A DNA stretch of 64,000 bases from Bacillota bacterium (GTDB lineage: Bacteria; Bacillota; Clostridia; Oscillospirales; Ruminococcaceae): positions 1 through 64,000 of the forward strand of contig JAEZTV010000006.1 of NCBI GenBank assembly GCA_023421245.1. The letters are read 5' to 3'. The position numbers and the translations under genes are program-made. Shown piece after piece: positions 34,357-43,283 of the stretch. The notes below the pieces were generated by a model. The model was given only the letters and a program-made list of their open reading frames with translations, did not search any database and had not been told where the DNA came from. Position 1 is the first letter of the stretch; each line of letters starts with the position of its first letter.

Positions 34357-35280
34357 TTATGCATTAAGCGACTGCACCGTTTTTTCAAGCGAGGCAGCAT
34401 CCTCAATGTGGTAGGCAGGTGCGCCGCGCAGTGTTTTCTTTACAAAGCCTGTGAGCGTTTTACCGGGGCCAAGCTCAACATATGCCGAGATGCCGTCATT
34501 CGCCAGCGCAGCTAGCTCATCGGTAAAGCGCACCGGCGATACAAGATGCTGCGACAGATATCCGGCAAGGTCTGGAATTTCGCTCATTTTTGCACCGGTC
34601 AGATTGGAATAAAAGGCGGTCTTGGGTTGACAATAGGATAATCCGGTAAGAAAAGAGGAAAACTCCTCCGCGGCACCCGCCATCAGCTTCGAATGAAAGG
34701 CAGCACTCACGTTTAGGCGAATTACTCTTGCGCCCATGCCGGCCAGAGTATCGGCCGCGCTGTGTGCAGCGGTATCCTCGCCGGCAATGACTGTTTGCGC
34801 GGCACTGTTAAAGTTCACCGGCAGCACATAGCCGTCACACTGCGCGCACACCGCGGTAATCTCCTCCGGTGTAGAACCAATTACGGCATACATCGCCCCG
34901 CCGGCAGTGTCGGCGGCATGCTGCATCAGTTTTGCGCGGGCGTCAATGATGCGAAAGCCGGTTCTAATATCAAATACCCCGCAGGCGGTAAGCGCCGCGT
35001 ATTCGCCCAATGAATGCCCCGCGCATGCGGCCGCTGTCAAACCATTTTCCGCCGCGGCGGCAAGGCTTGCAATCGACATAGCGTAGATAAGAGGCTGCGC
35101 TGCCGAAGTGGGGGAAATATCCTGCTCGCTGCCTTCAAATGACAGCGCGGCAAGGTCGTACCCCAGCACCTCGCTTGCCGTGCGGTAAACATCGCGCACA
35201 CTTTGGTATGCATCATACAAGGTACGCCCCATGCCGGGATACTGCGAGCCTTGGCCAGAAAACAAAAAGGCAATATTCAC
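34357..35280 (-). CDS. fabD: Malonyl-CoA:ACP transacylase
   Basis: A 307-residue enzyme that moves malonyl groups from CoA to ACP. It starts NIAFLFSGQGSQYPGMG, has GHSLGEYAAL with catalytic Ser90, and AFHSKLM with the catalytic His near 197, followed by a GPGKTLTGFVKK end. The start codon is GTG with GGAGGAC six bases upstream. It is transcribed away from the fab operon rather than being inside it, which is unusual; the shared 375-base region could control both sides. Confidence 0.95.
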   Translation of the reverse strand: MNIAFLFSGQGSQYPGMGRTLYDAYQSVRDVYRTASEVLGYDLAALSFEGSEQDISPTSAAQPLIYAMSIASLAAAAENGLTAAACAGHSLGEYAALTACGVFDIRTGFRIIDARAKLMQHAADTAGGAMYAVIGSTPEEITAVCAQCDGYVLPVNFNSAAQTVIAGEDTAAHSAADTLAGMGARVIRLNVSAAFHSKLMAGAAEEFSSFLTGLSYCQPKTAFYSNLTGAKMSEIPDLAGYLSQHLVSPVRFTDELAALANDGISAYVELGPGKTLTGFVKKTLRGAPAYHIEDAASLEKTVQSLNA

Positions 35281-35300
35281 AATAAGTCCTCCTGCAAAAT

Positions 35301-35436
35301 AGAGGATACGTCTAAATTATATGAACATCCTGTTAACTTATTTGCTAAAGTATGAATAAAGTTGCGAAGAGTTATGAATTAAAGGCCTTAGATTAACAGT
35401 TCATTCATTGACTTAGCAGGGTATCCTCTTTAAAAT
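35301..35436. promoter_or_regulatory. Divergent fabD/fabH control region with an inverted shared motif
   Basis: A plus-strand promoter TTGACT, 17 bases, TAAAAT lies at 35408-35436. AGAGGATAC at 35301-35309 is the exact inverse of GTATCCTCT at 35421-35429, so each side carries the same GTATCCTCT in the direction of its own gene. A TATAAT-like -10 for fabD is at 35316-35321 (minus). The motif may be a shared operator; it does not match the FapR consensus I know. Confidence 0.5.
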
Positions 35437-35654
35437 TGGGGTAACATAAATGCAAATCTGCAAATGCTGCGCTGCTATGCAGCCATTGCCGTCATCAAAC
35501 ATCGGGCGGCTTCGTAAACGTTATACCACACTTTACGGCAAACTGGCAAGAGCAGAATTATGGCGGCAAAAAAACGATGCGCGGCATAAGCCCGCCGCAC
35601 CGAAGCCTGACCGCTTAAAATGGAAGGCAGATATTCTGCGGGAAGGAAGCAGCG

Positions 35655-36653
35655 ATGACAACCAACGGAATACGCATTCTTGGCACAGGGTCATATACCC
35701 CGTCCATTACCGTAACCAACGAGGATTTTACACAAATTGTGGATACCTCTGATGAATGGATAACAAAACGAACCGGTATGAAGACCCGCCACCTTTCGGC
35801 AGGCGAGCCTACTTGGTATATGGGGTTAATGGCGGCAAAACAGGCGCTGCAGCAAGCGGAGCTTACAGCCGATGCCATCGACCTTGTGCTGTTTACAACA
35901 CTTACACCCGATTTTTATACGCCTTCAATGTCCTGCATCGCAGCACGGGAGCTTGGCATTCGCAGCGCGCCCTGCATAGACACTAACAGTGCGTGCACAG
36001 GCTTTGTTTATGCGCTTGATATGGCATGGCGCTACCTTGCGACCGGCGGTGCAAACAATGTGCTTATTATCTCGGCTGAACGCCTTTCGGCTGTAACCGA
36101 TTATACCGACCGCTCCACCTGTGTGCTGTTCGGTGATGGTGCCGGAGCGTGTGTCGTGACCAGAAACAGTTCATTTTTCTCCTCCTTTCTTTCTTCGGAC
36201 AGTGCGGGGGCAAACCTGTTGTTTGCCCGCACTGCTCGGGTAACGCATCCGTTTTGCGGCGAGCATAACACCGTCGCCATTGCGGATGGCTTTGGTGAAA
36301 AACCCGAAAAGCTGTATATGGATGGTAAAGAGGTCTATAAATTCGCAACCCGTGTAATGCCCGAAGCGGTGGAGGAGGCTTGCCGCCGTGCGGGAATGGC
36401 CGTGAGCGATCTTGATATGATTGTGCCGCATCAGGCAAACAGCCGCATTGTGGAAACCGCGGCGCAAAAGCTGAGTATTGCGCGAGATAAAATATACTGT
36501 AACGTAGAAAAGTACGGAAACACCTCAAGCGCCAGCATTCCCATCGCACTCGATGAGCTCAGCCGTGCGGGAAAGCTACATCGGGGCGCGCGGGTGTGTG
36601 TGGTTGGGTTTGGCGGCGGGCTGACCTACGGTGCCGCAGTATTTGAGTGGTAG
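35655..36653 (+). CDS. fabH: 3-oxoacyl-ACP synthase III
   Basis: A 332-residue initiating condensing enzyme that joins acetyl-CoA or another primer to malonyl-ACP. Catalytic Cys114 in NSACTGFVYAL, His in VPHQANSRIVE near 259 and Asn in YGNTSSASIP near 289 form the expected triad. GGAAGGAAG precedes the ATG. First gene of the fab/acc operon, with a leader of about 210 bases behind the promoter at 35408. Primer choice (straight or branched) cannot be told by eye. Confidence 0.96.
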   Translation: MTTNGIRILGTGSYTPSITVTNEDFTQIVDTSDEWITKRTGMKTRHLSAGEPTWYMGLMAAKQALQQAELTADAIDLVLFTTLTPDFYTPSMSCIAARELGIRSAPCIDTNSACTGFVYALDMAWRYLATGGANNVLIISAERLSAVTDYTDRSTCVLFGDGAGACVVTRNSSFFSSFLSSDSAGANLLFARTARVTHPFCGEHNTVAIADGFGEKPEKLYMDGKEVYKFATRVMPEAVEEACRRAGMAVSDLDMIVPHQANSRIVETAAQKLSIARDKIYCNVEKYGNTSSASIPIALDELSRAGKLHRGARVCVVGFGGGLTYGAAVFEW

Positions 36654-36740
36654 TGCCGAAGTATATCGCAATGGGTAAGAAACGCTGCGGTAGTCCGTAC
36701 CCGCAAATAAGCATGCCTACGCGAAAGGAATGATAAGACA

Positions 36741-37697
36741 ATGATAAAAACAAGACTTACCGAGCTGCTTGGCGTACAATATCCTATTATTCAAGGCGGT
36801 ATGGCATGGGTGGCGGATGCGTGCCTTGCCTGTGCTGTCAGCAACGCGGGCGGCCTTGGGCTGATTGCCGCCGCAAACGCACCGGTTGATGTGGTGCGCG
36901 CCGAGATACGCAAGGCGAAAGAGATGACCGATAAACCGTTTGGCGTTAATATTATGCTAATGTCGCCCTATGCCGCCGAGATTGCGCAGCTTGTCATCGA
37001 CGAGCGTGTTCAGGTGGTGACGACAGGTGCGGGTAACCCCGGCAAGTATATGGAGGCGTGGAAGGCGGCGGGCATCATCGTTATCCCCGTCATTCCCTCG
37101 GTTGCGCTTGCAAAGCGTATGGCGCGTGCGGGGGCCGACGCTTTGGTGGCGGAAGGCTGCGAAGCGGGCGGCCATATCGGCGAGCTTACCACCATGGCAC
37201 TGCTGCCGCAGGTATGTGACGCGGTGGATATTCCGGTCATTGGTGCCGGTGGTATTGCGGATAAGCGCGGGCTTGCCGCAGCATTGATTCTAGGCGCGCA
37301 AGGGGCGCAGATTGGTACCGTTTTACTTGCAACAAACGAATGCAACATACACGAAAACTATAAAAACGCTGTGATTGGTGCCAAGGATACCGATACCATT
37401 GTAACGGGCAGGGTGCTCGGTCATCCGGCGCGTGCGGTAAAAAACCGGTTCACCCGCCGGATGACCGAGCTTGAAAAAACGGGCGTTTCGGCAGAGGAGC
37501 TGGAGGACGCAATGGCAGGCTCGCTGCGCAAGGCGGCGGTGGAAGGCGATGTCGAAAACGGCGCGTTCATGGCAGGGCAGATCGCGGGTATGGTATGCGA
37601 AATTCGTGCGGTGAAGGATGTTATCCGGGAGATGTGTGACGGCGCACAGCGCCTGCTAAACAGCCAAGACGGATTAAGGGGTGTCAGCTTTGAGTAA
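36741..37697 (+). CDS. fabK: Enoyl-ACP reductase II (FMN type)
   Basis: A 318-residue flavoprotein of the nitronate monooxygenase/FabK fold that carries out the last reduction of the elongation cycle. Blocks: YPIIQGGMAWVADACLACAV, NAGGLGLIAAANAP, FGVNIMLMSP, AEGCEAGGHIGELTTMALLPQ (as two pieces GCEAGGHIG and TMALLPQV) and GAGGIADKRGLAAAL. This is FabK rather than FabI, the target distinction being that FabK is triclosan-insensitive in known cases. Its stop is inside the start region of fabG. Confidence 0.93.
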   Translation: MIKTRLTELLGVQYPIIQGGMAWVADACLACAVSNAGGLGLIAAANAPVDVVRAEIRKAKEMTDKPFGVNIMLMSPYAAEIAQLVIDERVQVVTTGAGNPGKYMEAWKAAGIIVIPVIPSVALAKRMARAGADALVAEGCEAGGHIGELTTMALLPQVCDAVDIPVIGAGGIADKRGLAAALILGAQGAQIGTVLLATNECNIHENYKNAVIGAKDTDTIVTGRVLGHPARAVKNRFTRRMTELEKTGVSAEELEDAMAGSLRKAAVEGDVENGAFMAGQIAGMVCEIRAVKDVIREMCDGAQRLLNSQDGLRGVSFE

Positions 37698-38433
37698 AAC
37701 AGCGATTGTAACAGGGGCAAACCGCGGTATTGGTGCCGCTACATCGGTATACCTTGCAAGCAAAGGCTTTAACGTTGCACTGGTATGCCGCTCGCAGCAG
37801 AGCGCGCAGGGCGAAGGCGAGCAGGTAGCGCTGCAGTGCAGGGAGCATGGTGTGGCCGCCGAGTGCTTTGTGTGCGATGTGTCCGACTTTTCACGTTGTG
37901 CCGATACGGTGGATGCTATCCGGCAGGGCTTTGGCTCGGTTGATGTTTTAGTTAACAACGCGGGCATCACCAGGGACGGGCTGCTTGTCCGTATGAAGGA
38001 GGAGCAGTTTGACGATGTCATTGCCGCAAACCTCAAAGGAGCGTTTAACATGCTGCGCCACGTGAGTGCTGTAATGATGAAGCAGCGCAGCGGGCGCATT
38101 GTCAATGTGTCGTCCGTAGCCGGTCTGCACGGCAACGCAGGGCAGGTCAACTACGCGGCAAGCAAGGCAGGGCTTTTGGGCATGACGATGTCTGCCGCCA
38201 AGGAGCTTGCGCCAAGAGGCATTACCGTTAACGCAGTTGCCCCCGGGTTTATTGAAACCGATATGACCGAGGCACTGCCCGATGGCGTAAAAGAGAAGGT
38301 GCTCTCACTTGTTCCGATGGCGCGTTTCGGCAAGCCGGAGGAAGTGGCGGCCGTTATTGCGTTTTTAGCATCGGACGCGGCATCCTACGTAACGGGGCAG
38401 GTGCTCGCCATTGACGGGGCGCTGATGATGTAA
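37690..38433 (+). CDS. fabG: 3-oxoacyl-ACP reductase
   Basis: A 247-residue short-chain dehydrogenase using NADPH. TGANRGIGAATSVYLA binds the cofactor, NNAGITRDGLL follows, and the SSVAGLHGNAGQVNYAASKAG stretch carries the Ser-Tyr-Lys triad in pieces (Ser, Tyr, Lys). The start is placed at TTG 37690: AAGGGG sits about 8 bases before it, while the alternative GTG at 37681 directly abuts that site. It overlaps the end of fabK by 8 bases. Confidence 0.95.
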   Translation: MSKTAIVTGANRGIGAATSVYLASKGFNVALVCRSQQSAQGEGEQVALQCREHGVAAECFVCDVSDFSRCADTVDAIRQGFGSVDVLVNNAGITRDGLLVRMKEEQFDDVIAANLKGAFNMLRHVSAVMMKQRSGRIVNVSSVAGLHGNAGQVNYAASKAGLLGMTMSAAKELAPRGITVNAVAPGFIETDMTEALPDGVKEKVLSLVPMARFGKPEEVAAVIAFLASDAASYVTGQVLAIDGALMM

Positions 38434-38464
38434 ACAAAGCAACTGAAGCTAGGGGGTACAATAG

Positions 38465-39703
38465 ATGAAACGGGTAGTCATTACCGGCATAGGCGCACTC
38501 ACCTCACTGGGTGCGGATACGAAAGACTTTTGGCAGAGCATAAAAGCCGGACGGCACGGTATATCCAAGATAGAAGGCTTTGATACCGAGGGATTTGAAG
38601 CGACACTCGCCGCCGAGATTAAGAACTTTGACCCGCTTGCTTATGGCATAGAGAAAAAAGAGGCGCGGCGTATGGACCGTTACTGCCAGTACGCCGTTGC
38701 TGCCGCCGGTATGGCGATAGCCGACTGCGGTACCGAGTTTCAAAACGATGATCCGTTTCGCATCGGTGTGGTGATAGGCTCCGGCATCGGCGGCATGCAG
38801 ACCAACAGTGAGGAGCACAAAAAGCTGCTTGAGAAAGGGCCCCGGCGTGTTTCGCCCTTTTACGTGCCGATGATTATTGCAAATATTGCGGCGGGCATGG
38901 TGTCGATGCGCTATCACTTTCAGGGCAGTTCCACCTGTATTGTTACCGCATGTGCCACCAGTGCTGATGCGCTGGGTATGGCATTTCGCTCGATCAAGCA
39001 CGGCTACCACGACGTAATGATTGCAGGCGGCGCGGAGGCCGCGATTATTCCTATCTCGATTGCGGGATTTTCCAACATGATGGCGTTGTCCACCGCAAAA
39101 GAGCCTGACCGCGCGTCGATTCCGTTTGACAAAGAGCGGGATGGCTTTGTTATGGGTGACGGCGCGGGTATCTTGGTGCTGGAGGAGTTTGAGCACGCAA
39201 AAGAGCGCGGTGCGAAGATATACGCCGAGATTACCGGCTACGGCTCCACCAACGATGCTTACCATATCACAAGCCCCGATCCCGATGGTGCGGGTGCGGC
39301 ACAGGCTATGCACCTTGCAATGAGCGAAAGCGGGCTTGCGGCGGGTGATATCGGATACATTAATGCGCATGGCACCTCTACACCGCTCAATGACAAGTAT
39401 GAGACGGCCGCAATTAAAAAGGTATTGGGCGATGCGGCATACACAACCCCCATAAGCTCCACCAAGAGTATGACGGGGCATCTGCTCGGCGGTGCCGGCG
39501 CGGTGGAAGCGATTGTGTGTGCGCTTGCATTACAAGAAGGCATTCTTCCGCCCACAGCGGGCTACCGCGAGAAGGATGAAGAGTGTGACCTCGATTATGT
39601 AACCGAGGGTGCGCGTAAGGTAAGCATCAAGGCGGCGCTCTCAAATTCCCTCGGCTTTGGCGGGCACAATGCAACGCTCTGCCTTAAGCGCTATGAGCAA
39701 TAA
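38465..39703 (+). CDS. fabF: 3-oxoacyl-ACP synthase II
   Basis: A 412-residue chain-elongating condensing enzyme. Catalytic Cys163 in VTACATSADALG, His near 304 in NAHGTSTPLND, His near 341 in GHLLGGAGAVEA, and the SNSLGFGGHNATL end are present. Length matches FabF. AGGGGG lies before the ATG. Confidence 0.97.
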   Translation: MKRVVITGIGALTSLGADTKDFWQSIKAGRHGISKIEGFDTEGFEATLAAEIKNFDPLAYGIEKKEARRMDRYCQYAVAAAGMAIADCGTEFQNDDPFRIGVVIGSGIGGMQTNSEEHKKLLEKGPRRVSPFYVPMIIANIAAGMVSMRYHFQGSSTCIVTACATSADALGMAFRSIKHGYHDVMIAGGAEAAIIPISIAGFSNMMALSTAKEPDRASIPFDKERDGFVMGDGAGILVLEEFEHAKERGAKIYAEITGYGSTNDAYHITSPDPDGAGAAQAMHLAMSESGLAAGDIGYINAHGTSTPLNDKYETAAIKKVLGDAAYTTPISSTKSMTGHLLGGAGAVEAIVCALALQEGILPPTAGYREKDEECDLDYVTEGARKVSIKAALSNSLGFGGHNATLCLKRYEQ

Positions 39704-39810
39704 TACTGCCAGGCGGTTGAAGCGATAGGCCTTGACTGCTATCTAAGGCGGAACGGGTATCATAATCCCCGCGTTTGGTACGCAATAACCTTGAAACAGG
39801 GTGATACAAT

Positions 39811-40281
39811 ATGCAGACTACAAAGCTAACCCTTGAGAACATCAAAGAGCTTGTCAGCCATTTTGCCGGCAGCGGCATTGGCTCCTTTACCATGCAGGAT
39901 GGCGATTTTATGCTGCGTCTGGAAAGTGACGCGGCAGCCGTGGCGCACGGCGCGCAGACGGCATTCGCGCAGCAGCCGCAGCCGGACTGTCCCCCTGCGG
40001 CAGCATTGCCACACGCGGCCGAGCAACCTGTTCCCTGTACACCGGAAGGGACAGTTGTTACCTCTCCCGTGGTAGGCACCTTCTACCGCGCACCGTCCCC
40101 CGATAAGCCGCCCTTTGTTACCGAGGGGCAGGCAGTAAAAAAGGGGGATGTGCTGTTCATCATTGAGTCGATGAAGCTGATGAATGAGATACAGAGCGAA
40201 TGCGACGGCGTGGTCGGTAAGATTCTTGTACAGGACGGTCAGGCCGTTGAGTTTGGCCAGCCGTTGCTTACACTGGTATAG
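39811..40281 (+). CDS. accB: Biotin carboxyl carrier protein of acetyl-CoA carboxylase
   Basis: A 156-residue BCCP. An N-terminal part (about 1-45) is followed by an Ala/Pro/Gln-rich mobile linker (about 44-75) and a biotinyl domain with ESMKLMNEI, where Lys122 is the biotinylation site, and the thumb region TFYRAPSPDKPPFV. It carries biotin between AccC and AccA/AccD. A 107-base gap separates it from fabF. Confidence 0.96.
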   Translation: MQTTKLTLENIKELVSHFAGSGIGSFTMQDGDFMLRLESDAAAVAHGAQTAFAQQPQPDCPPAAALPHAAEQPVPCTPEGTVVTSPVVGTFYRAPSPDKPPFVTEGQAVKKGDVLFIIESMKLMNEIQSECDGVVGKILVQDGQAVEFGQPLLTLV

Positions 40282-40292
40282 GAGGGTATGGT

Positions 40293-40724
40293 ATGGCGTT
40301 GCTAAGTCAGGAACAGATTAAAGAGATTATCCCCCACCGCGATCCGTTTTTGCTCATTGACGAGGTTGAAGAGCTGATACCCGGTGTGCGTGCGGTTGCA
40401 CTTAAGCACATTAAGCCGGACGAGGACTGGTTTCGCGGGCACTTTCCGGCGCATCCCGTTGTGCCGGGTGTGCTGATTATTGAGATGCTGGCACAGGCGG
40501 GAGCCGTTTGCGCACTTTCGCTGCCCGAAAATCGCGGGCGGATTGCGTTTTTTGCGGGGATAGATAACGTTAAATTCCGCCGTCAGGTATTGCCGGGCGA
40601 AACGGTGCGCCTTGAGGTGGAGCTTATTAAGCTGCGCTCACAGGCGGGTGTGGGTCGGGCGGTGGCGACCGTAGACGGGCAGCGCGCGGTAAGCGGAGAA
40701 CTGACGTTTATGTTTTCAACGTAG
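40293..40724 (+). CDS. fabZ: 3-hydroxyacyl-ACP dehydratase
   Basis: A 143-residue hot-dog-fold dehydratase. IPHRDPFLLIDEV near 13-25 and the active-site helix FRGHFPAHPVVPGVLIIEML with catalytic His54 and Glu64 are intact. GGAGGG lies 6 bases before the ATG; 11 bases separate it from accB. Confidence 0.97.
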   Translation: MALLSQEQIKEIIPHRDPFLLIDEVEELIPGVRAVALKHIKPDEDWFRGHFPAHPVVPGVLIIEMLAQAGAVCALSLPENRGRIAFFAGIDNVKFRRQVLPGETVRLEVELIKLRSQAGVGRAVATVDGQRAVSGELTFMFST

Positions 40725-40740
40725 AAAGGCTGGTCACAAG

Positions 40741-42111
40741 ATGTTTAACAAGGTGCTGATTGCCAACCGCGGCGAGATTGCCGTTCGCATTATTCGCGCC
40801 TGTCGGGAGCTTGGAATTTCCACTGTGGCGGTATTCTCGCAGCCCGACCGCAGTGCCCTGCACGCAAAGATTGCGGATGAAGCCGTATGCATTGGCCCTG
40901 CCGCAACCAAGGACAGCTATCTCAACGCCAAATCGATTCTCGCCGCGTGTGAGCTGACGGGTGCGGATGCGGTGCATCCGGGCTTTGGCTTTTTATCCGA
41001 GAATGCCGCATTCGCGGCGCTGTGCGAGAAATGCGGTGTAACGTTTGTCGGCCCTTCTCCAGATGCCATGGAGCGGATGGGGGACAAATCCCGCGCGAAA
41101 GAGACGATGGCCGCAGCGGGCGTTCCGGTTATTCCGGGCTCGGCAGGTGCGGTCAGAACGCTGGAACAAGCGCGGGCAGCGGCTACCGTAACGGGCTACC
41201 CGCTGCTCATTAAGGCGGCCGCGGGCGGCGGCGGGCGCGGAATCAGGCGGGTAAATGAGGAGTGCGAGCTGGAAGCACAGATGACCTCGGCGGCACACGA
41301 GGCAAGGCTTTTTTTTGGCGATGACGCGGTATACATTGAAAAGCTGCTCATCAATCCGCGCCATATCGAGATACAGATTCTTGCCGACCATTATGGGAAT
41401 TGCATCCACCTGGGTGAACGCGATTGCTCGCTGCAGCGGCGTAATCAGAAGGTTTTGGAGGAGTCTCCGTCGCCATCTCCGCTTATGACGCCGCAGTTGC
41501 GCAGGGCCATGGGTGAAGCGGCAGTCAGGGCGGCGCAGGCGGTGGGGTACCGCAATGCGGGCACAATCGAGTTTTTGGTGGATGACAGCGGCACATTTTA
41601 TTTTATGGAGATGAACACCCGCATTCAGGTGGAGCACCCGATTACCGAGCTTGTGACCGGCGTTGACCTTGTGAAAAAACAGCTTGAGATCGCGGCGGGT
41701 GAGCCGCTCTCGCTTACGCAGGACGATGTGCATATTTGCGGGCATGCCATCGAATGCCGTATTAACGCGGAAAACCCCGCAAAAGGCTTTCGCCCTTCAC
41801 CCGGGCGTATTGAGTCTCTGCACATACCGGGCGGGCCGGGTATTCGCATCGACAGCGCGGTGTACCAAGGCTATGAGATTACCCCGCATTACGATTCGAT
41901 GATCGCAAAGCTTATTGCCTACGCGCCCACACGCGAACAGGCCGTTCGCAAGATGCGCTGGGCGCTTGCCGAGTTTATTGTGGATGGGGTAGACACTAAC
42001 ATAGACTTTCAGCTTTCCCTTCTCAAGCACGCGGAGGTTGAGGCGGGGCGGTATGATATCGGATTTTTAACAAGGTTGTTGGATGCACAAGGGGCAGCGG
42101 GCAACATATAA
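40741..42111 (+). CDS. accC: Biotin carboxylase of acetyl-CoA carboxylase
   Basis: A 456-residue ATP-grasp enzyme that carboxylates the biotin on AccB. The N-terminal FNKVLIANRGEIAVRIIRAC, the Gly-rich lid KAAAGGGGRGIR near 160, the catalytic FMEMNTRIQVEHPITE near 285 and GHAIECRINAE near 332 are clear. Length is standard. A 279-base gap containing two hairpin elements follows before accD. Confidence 0.97.
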   Translation: MFNKVLIANRGEIAVRIIRACRELGISTVAVFSQPDRSALHAKIADEAVCIGPAATKDSYLNAKSILAACELTGADAVHPGFGFLSENAAFAALCEKCGVTFVGPSPDAMERMGDKSRAKETMAAAGVPVIPGSAGAVRTLEQARAAATVTGYPLLIKAAAGGGGRGIRRVNEECELEAQMTSAAHEARLFFGDDAVYIEKLLINPRHIEIQILADHYGNCIHLGERDCSLQRRNQKVLEESPSPSPLMTPQLRRAMGEAAVRAAQAVGYRNAGTIEFLVDDSGTFYFMEMNTRIQVEHPITELVTGVDLVKKQLEIAAGEPLSLTQDDVHICGHAIECRINAENPAKGFRPSPGRIESLHIPGGPGIRIDSAVYQGYEITPHYDSMIAKLIAYAPTREQAVRKMRWALAEFIVDGVDTNIDFQLSLLKHAEVEAGRYDIGFLTRLLDAQGAAGNI

Positions 42112-42168
42112 TCAATCCGCCCGAAAGGCAGCGTAGTGACTCGGCAAATATCCATTGAACAAATCAAT

Positions 42169-42276
42169 CACTGGAGCAAACCAAAGAAACGGTGCTTTTG
42201 ATTTTCCCGAGTGCGGGGTTTCTTAAAAAACCTTGCGCTCGGGCCGATGTTTCCTTCTGAAAGCACCGGTCCAGTG
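42169..42276 (+). repeat. Long nested hairpin between accC and accD
   Basis: Three co-centred stems: CACTGG (42169-42174) with CCAGTG, GGTGCTTT (42191-42198) with AAAGCACC, and CCCGAG-GC with GC-CTCGGG around 42206-42243. The loop is A-rich (TTTCTTAAAAAA). In RNA it would be a 108-base stem-loop within the fab/acc transcript. Confidence 0.7.
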
Positions 42277-42288
42277 AGACATCAGCCA

Positions 42289-42355
42289 CACACGGCAACA
42301 ACCCGGCCCGTGGTTCGGGCACCGCACGGAAATCCGTGCGACGTTTATTCAGTAT
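42289..42355 (+). repeat. Dispersed hairpin repeat, copy B
   Basis: GCCCG/CGGGC hairpin (42306-42320) and CGCACGG/CCGTGCG hairpin (42323-42340) followed by CGTTTATT, the same layout as copy A, directly before accD. Confidence 0.65.
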
Positions 42356-42390
42356 AAGATAGCGCACATAAGGTAGGTGACGAAAATACA

Positions 42391-43251
42391 ATGCTTGAGG
42401 ATCTGCTGCAACAGGTAAAGGCACGCCTTGCCGACGAAGCCAAGCCGCAGGGGAGAATGCGGGCAAAAAGCAATATGCCGTCGGGGCTGCTGTTTCAGTG
42501 CCCGCGCTGCCGTACCGTGGAGTTTATGGAAAACTTCGAAAATGCGGGCAGGGTGTGTACAAAGTGTGCCTACCATGCGCGTCTGACCGCGGTGCAGCGG
42601 CTGGCCGCAACGGCGGACAAAAATAGCTTTATTGAATACGACAGGAATATGCAGAGTCTCAACCCCATAGAGTTTAAGGGATATGAGGATCGCATCAAAG
42701 AGATTCAGACGAAAACAGGGCTTAACGATGCAATCGTAACAGGGCAGTGCACCATTGGCGGCGAGCAATGTGTGCTGGGTATCATGGATTCACATTTTAT
42801 GATGGCATCGATGGGCTCGGTGGTAGGGGAAAAGATAACGCGGGCGTTTGAGCGCGCAACCGAACAGAGCCTGCCGGTGATTTTATTTGCGGCATCGGGC
42901 GGCGCGCGGATGCAGGAAGGCATTGTGTCGCTGATGCAGATGGCAAAAACCTCTGCGGCGGTAGCCCGGCACAGTGCAGGGGGCAACCTCTACATCACAG
43001 TGCTTACCGACCCGACCACGGGCGGTGTGACGGCAAGCTTTGCGATGCTGGGTGATATTATTATTGCAGAGCCGTTGGTGCTGGTAGGCTTTGCGGGCCG
43101 CAGGGTAATTGAATCAACCATCAAGCAGCATCTGCCGGATGAGTTTCAGTCCGCCGAATTTCTGCTTGCGCATGGCTTTGTGGATAGGATTGTACCGCGC
43201 GCAGAGATGCGTGAAACCCTTTCACATCTATTGCGGCTGCACAAAGGATAA
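42391..43251 (+). CDS. accD: Acetyl-CoA carboxyltransferase subunit beta
   Basis: A 286-residue carboxyltransferase half. The N-terminal zinc ribbon has four Cys as CPRC near 36-39 and CTKC near 54-57. The crotonase-fold part has SGGARMQEGIVSLMQM and GGVTASFAMLGD, the CoA-binding region. It pairs with AccA. AccD and AccA are adjacent (32-base gap). Confidence 0.96.
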   Translation: MLEDLLQQVKARLADEAKPQGRMRAKSNMPSGLLFQCPRCRTVEFMENFENAGRVCTKCAYHARLTAVQRLAATADKNSFIEYDRNMQSLNPIEFKGYEDRIKEIQTKTGLNDAIVTGQCTIGGEQCVLGIMDSHFMMASMGSVVGEKITRAFERATEQSLPVILFAASGGARMQEGIVSLMQMAKTSAAVARHSAGGNLYITVLTDPTTGGVTASFAMLGDIIIAEPLVLVGFAGRRVIESTIKQHLPDEFQSAEFLLAHGFVDRIVPRAEMRETLSHLLRLHKG

Positions 43252-43283
43252 GTATAAAACGGGCAAAGGCAGGGGGAACACCA

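Noticed and set aside
35450..35752. A 100-codon plus-strand frame just before fabH with a GGGG-like site upstream
   Set aside because: It overlaps fabH by 98 bases, and the predicted transcription start is only about 7 bases before its ATG, leaving no room for a ribosome site in the mRNA.
38504..39481. A 325-codon minus-strand frame
   Set aside because: Antisense shadow of fabF.
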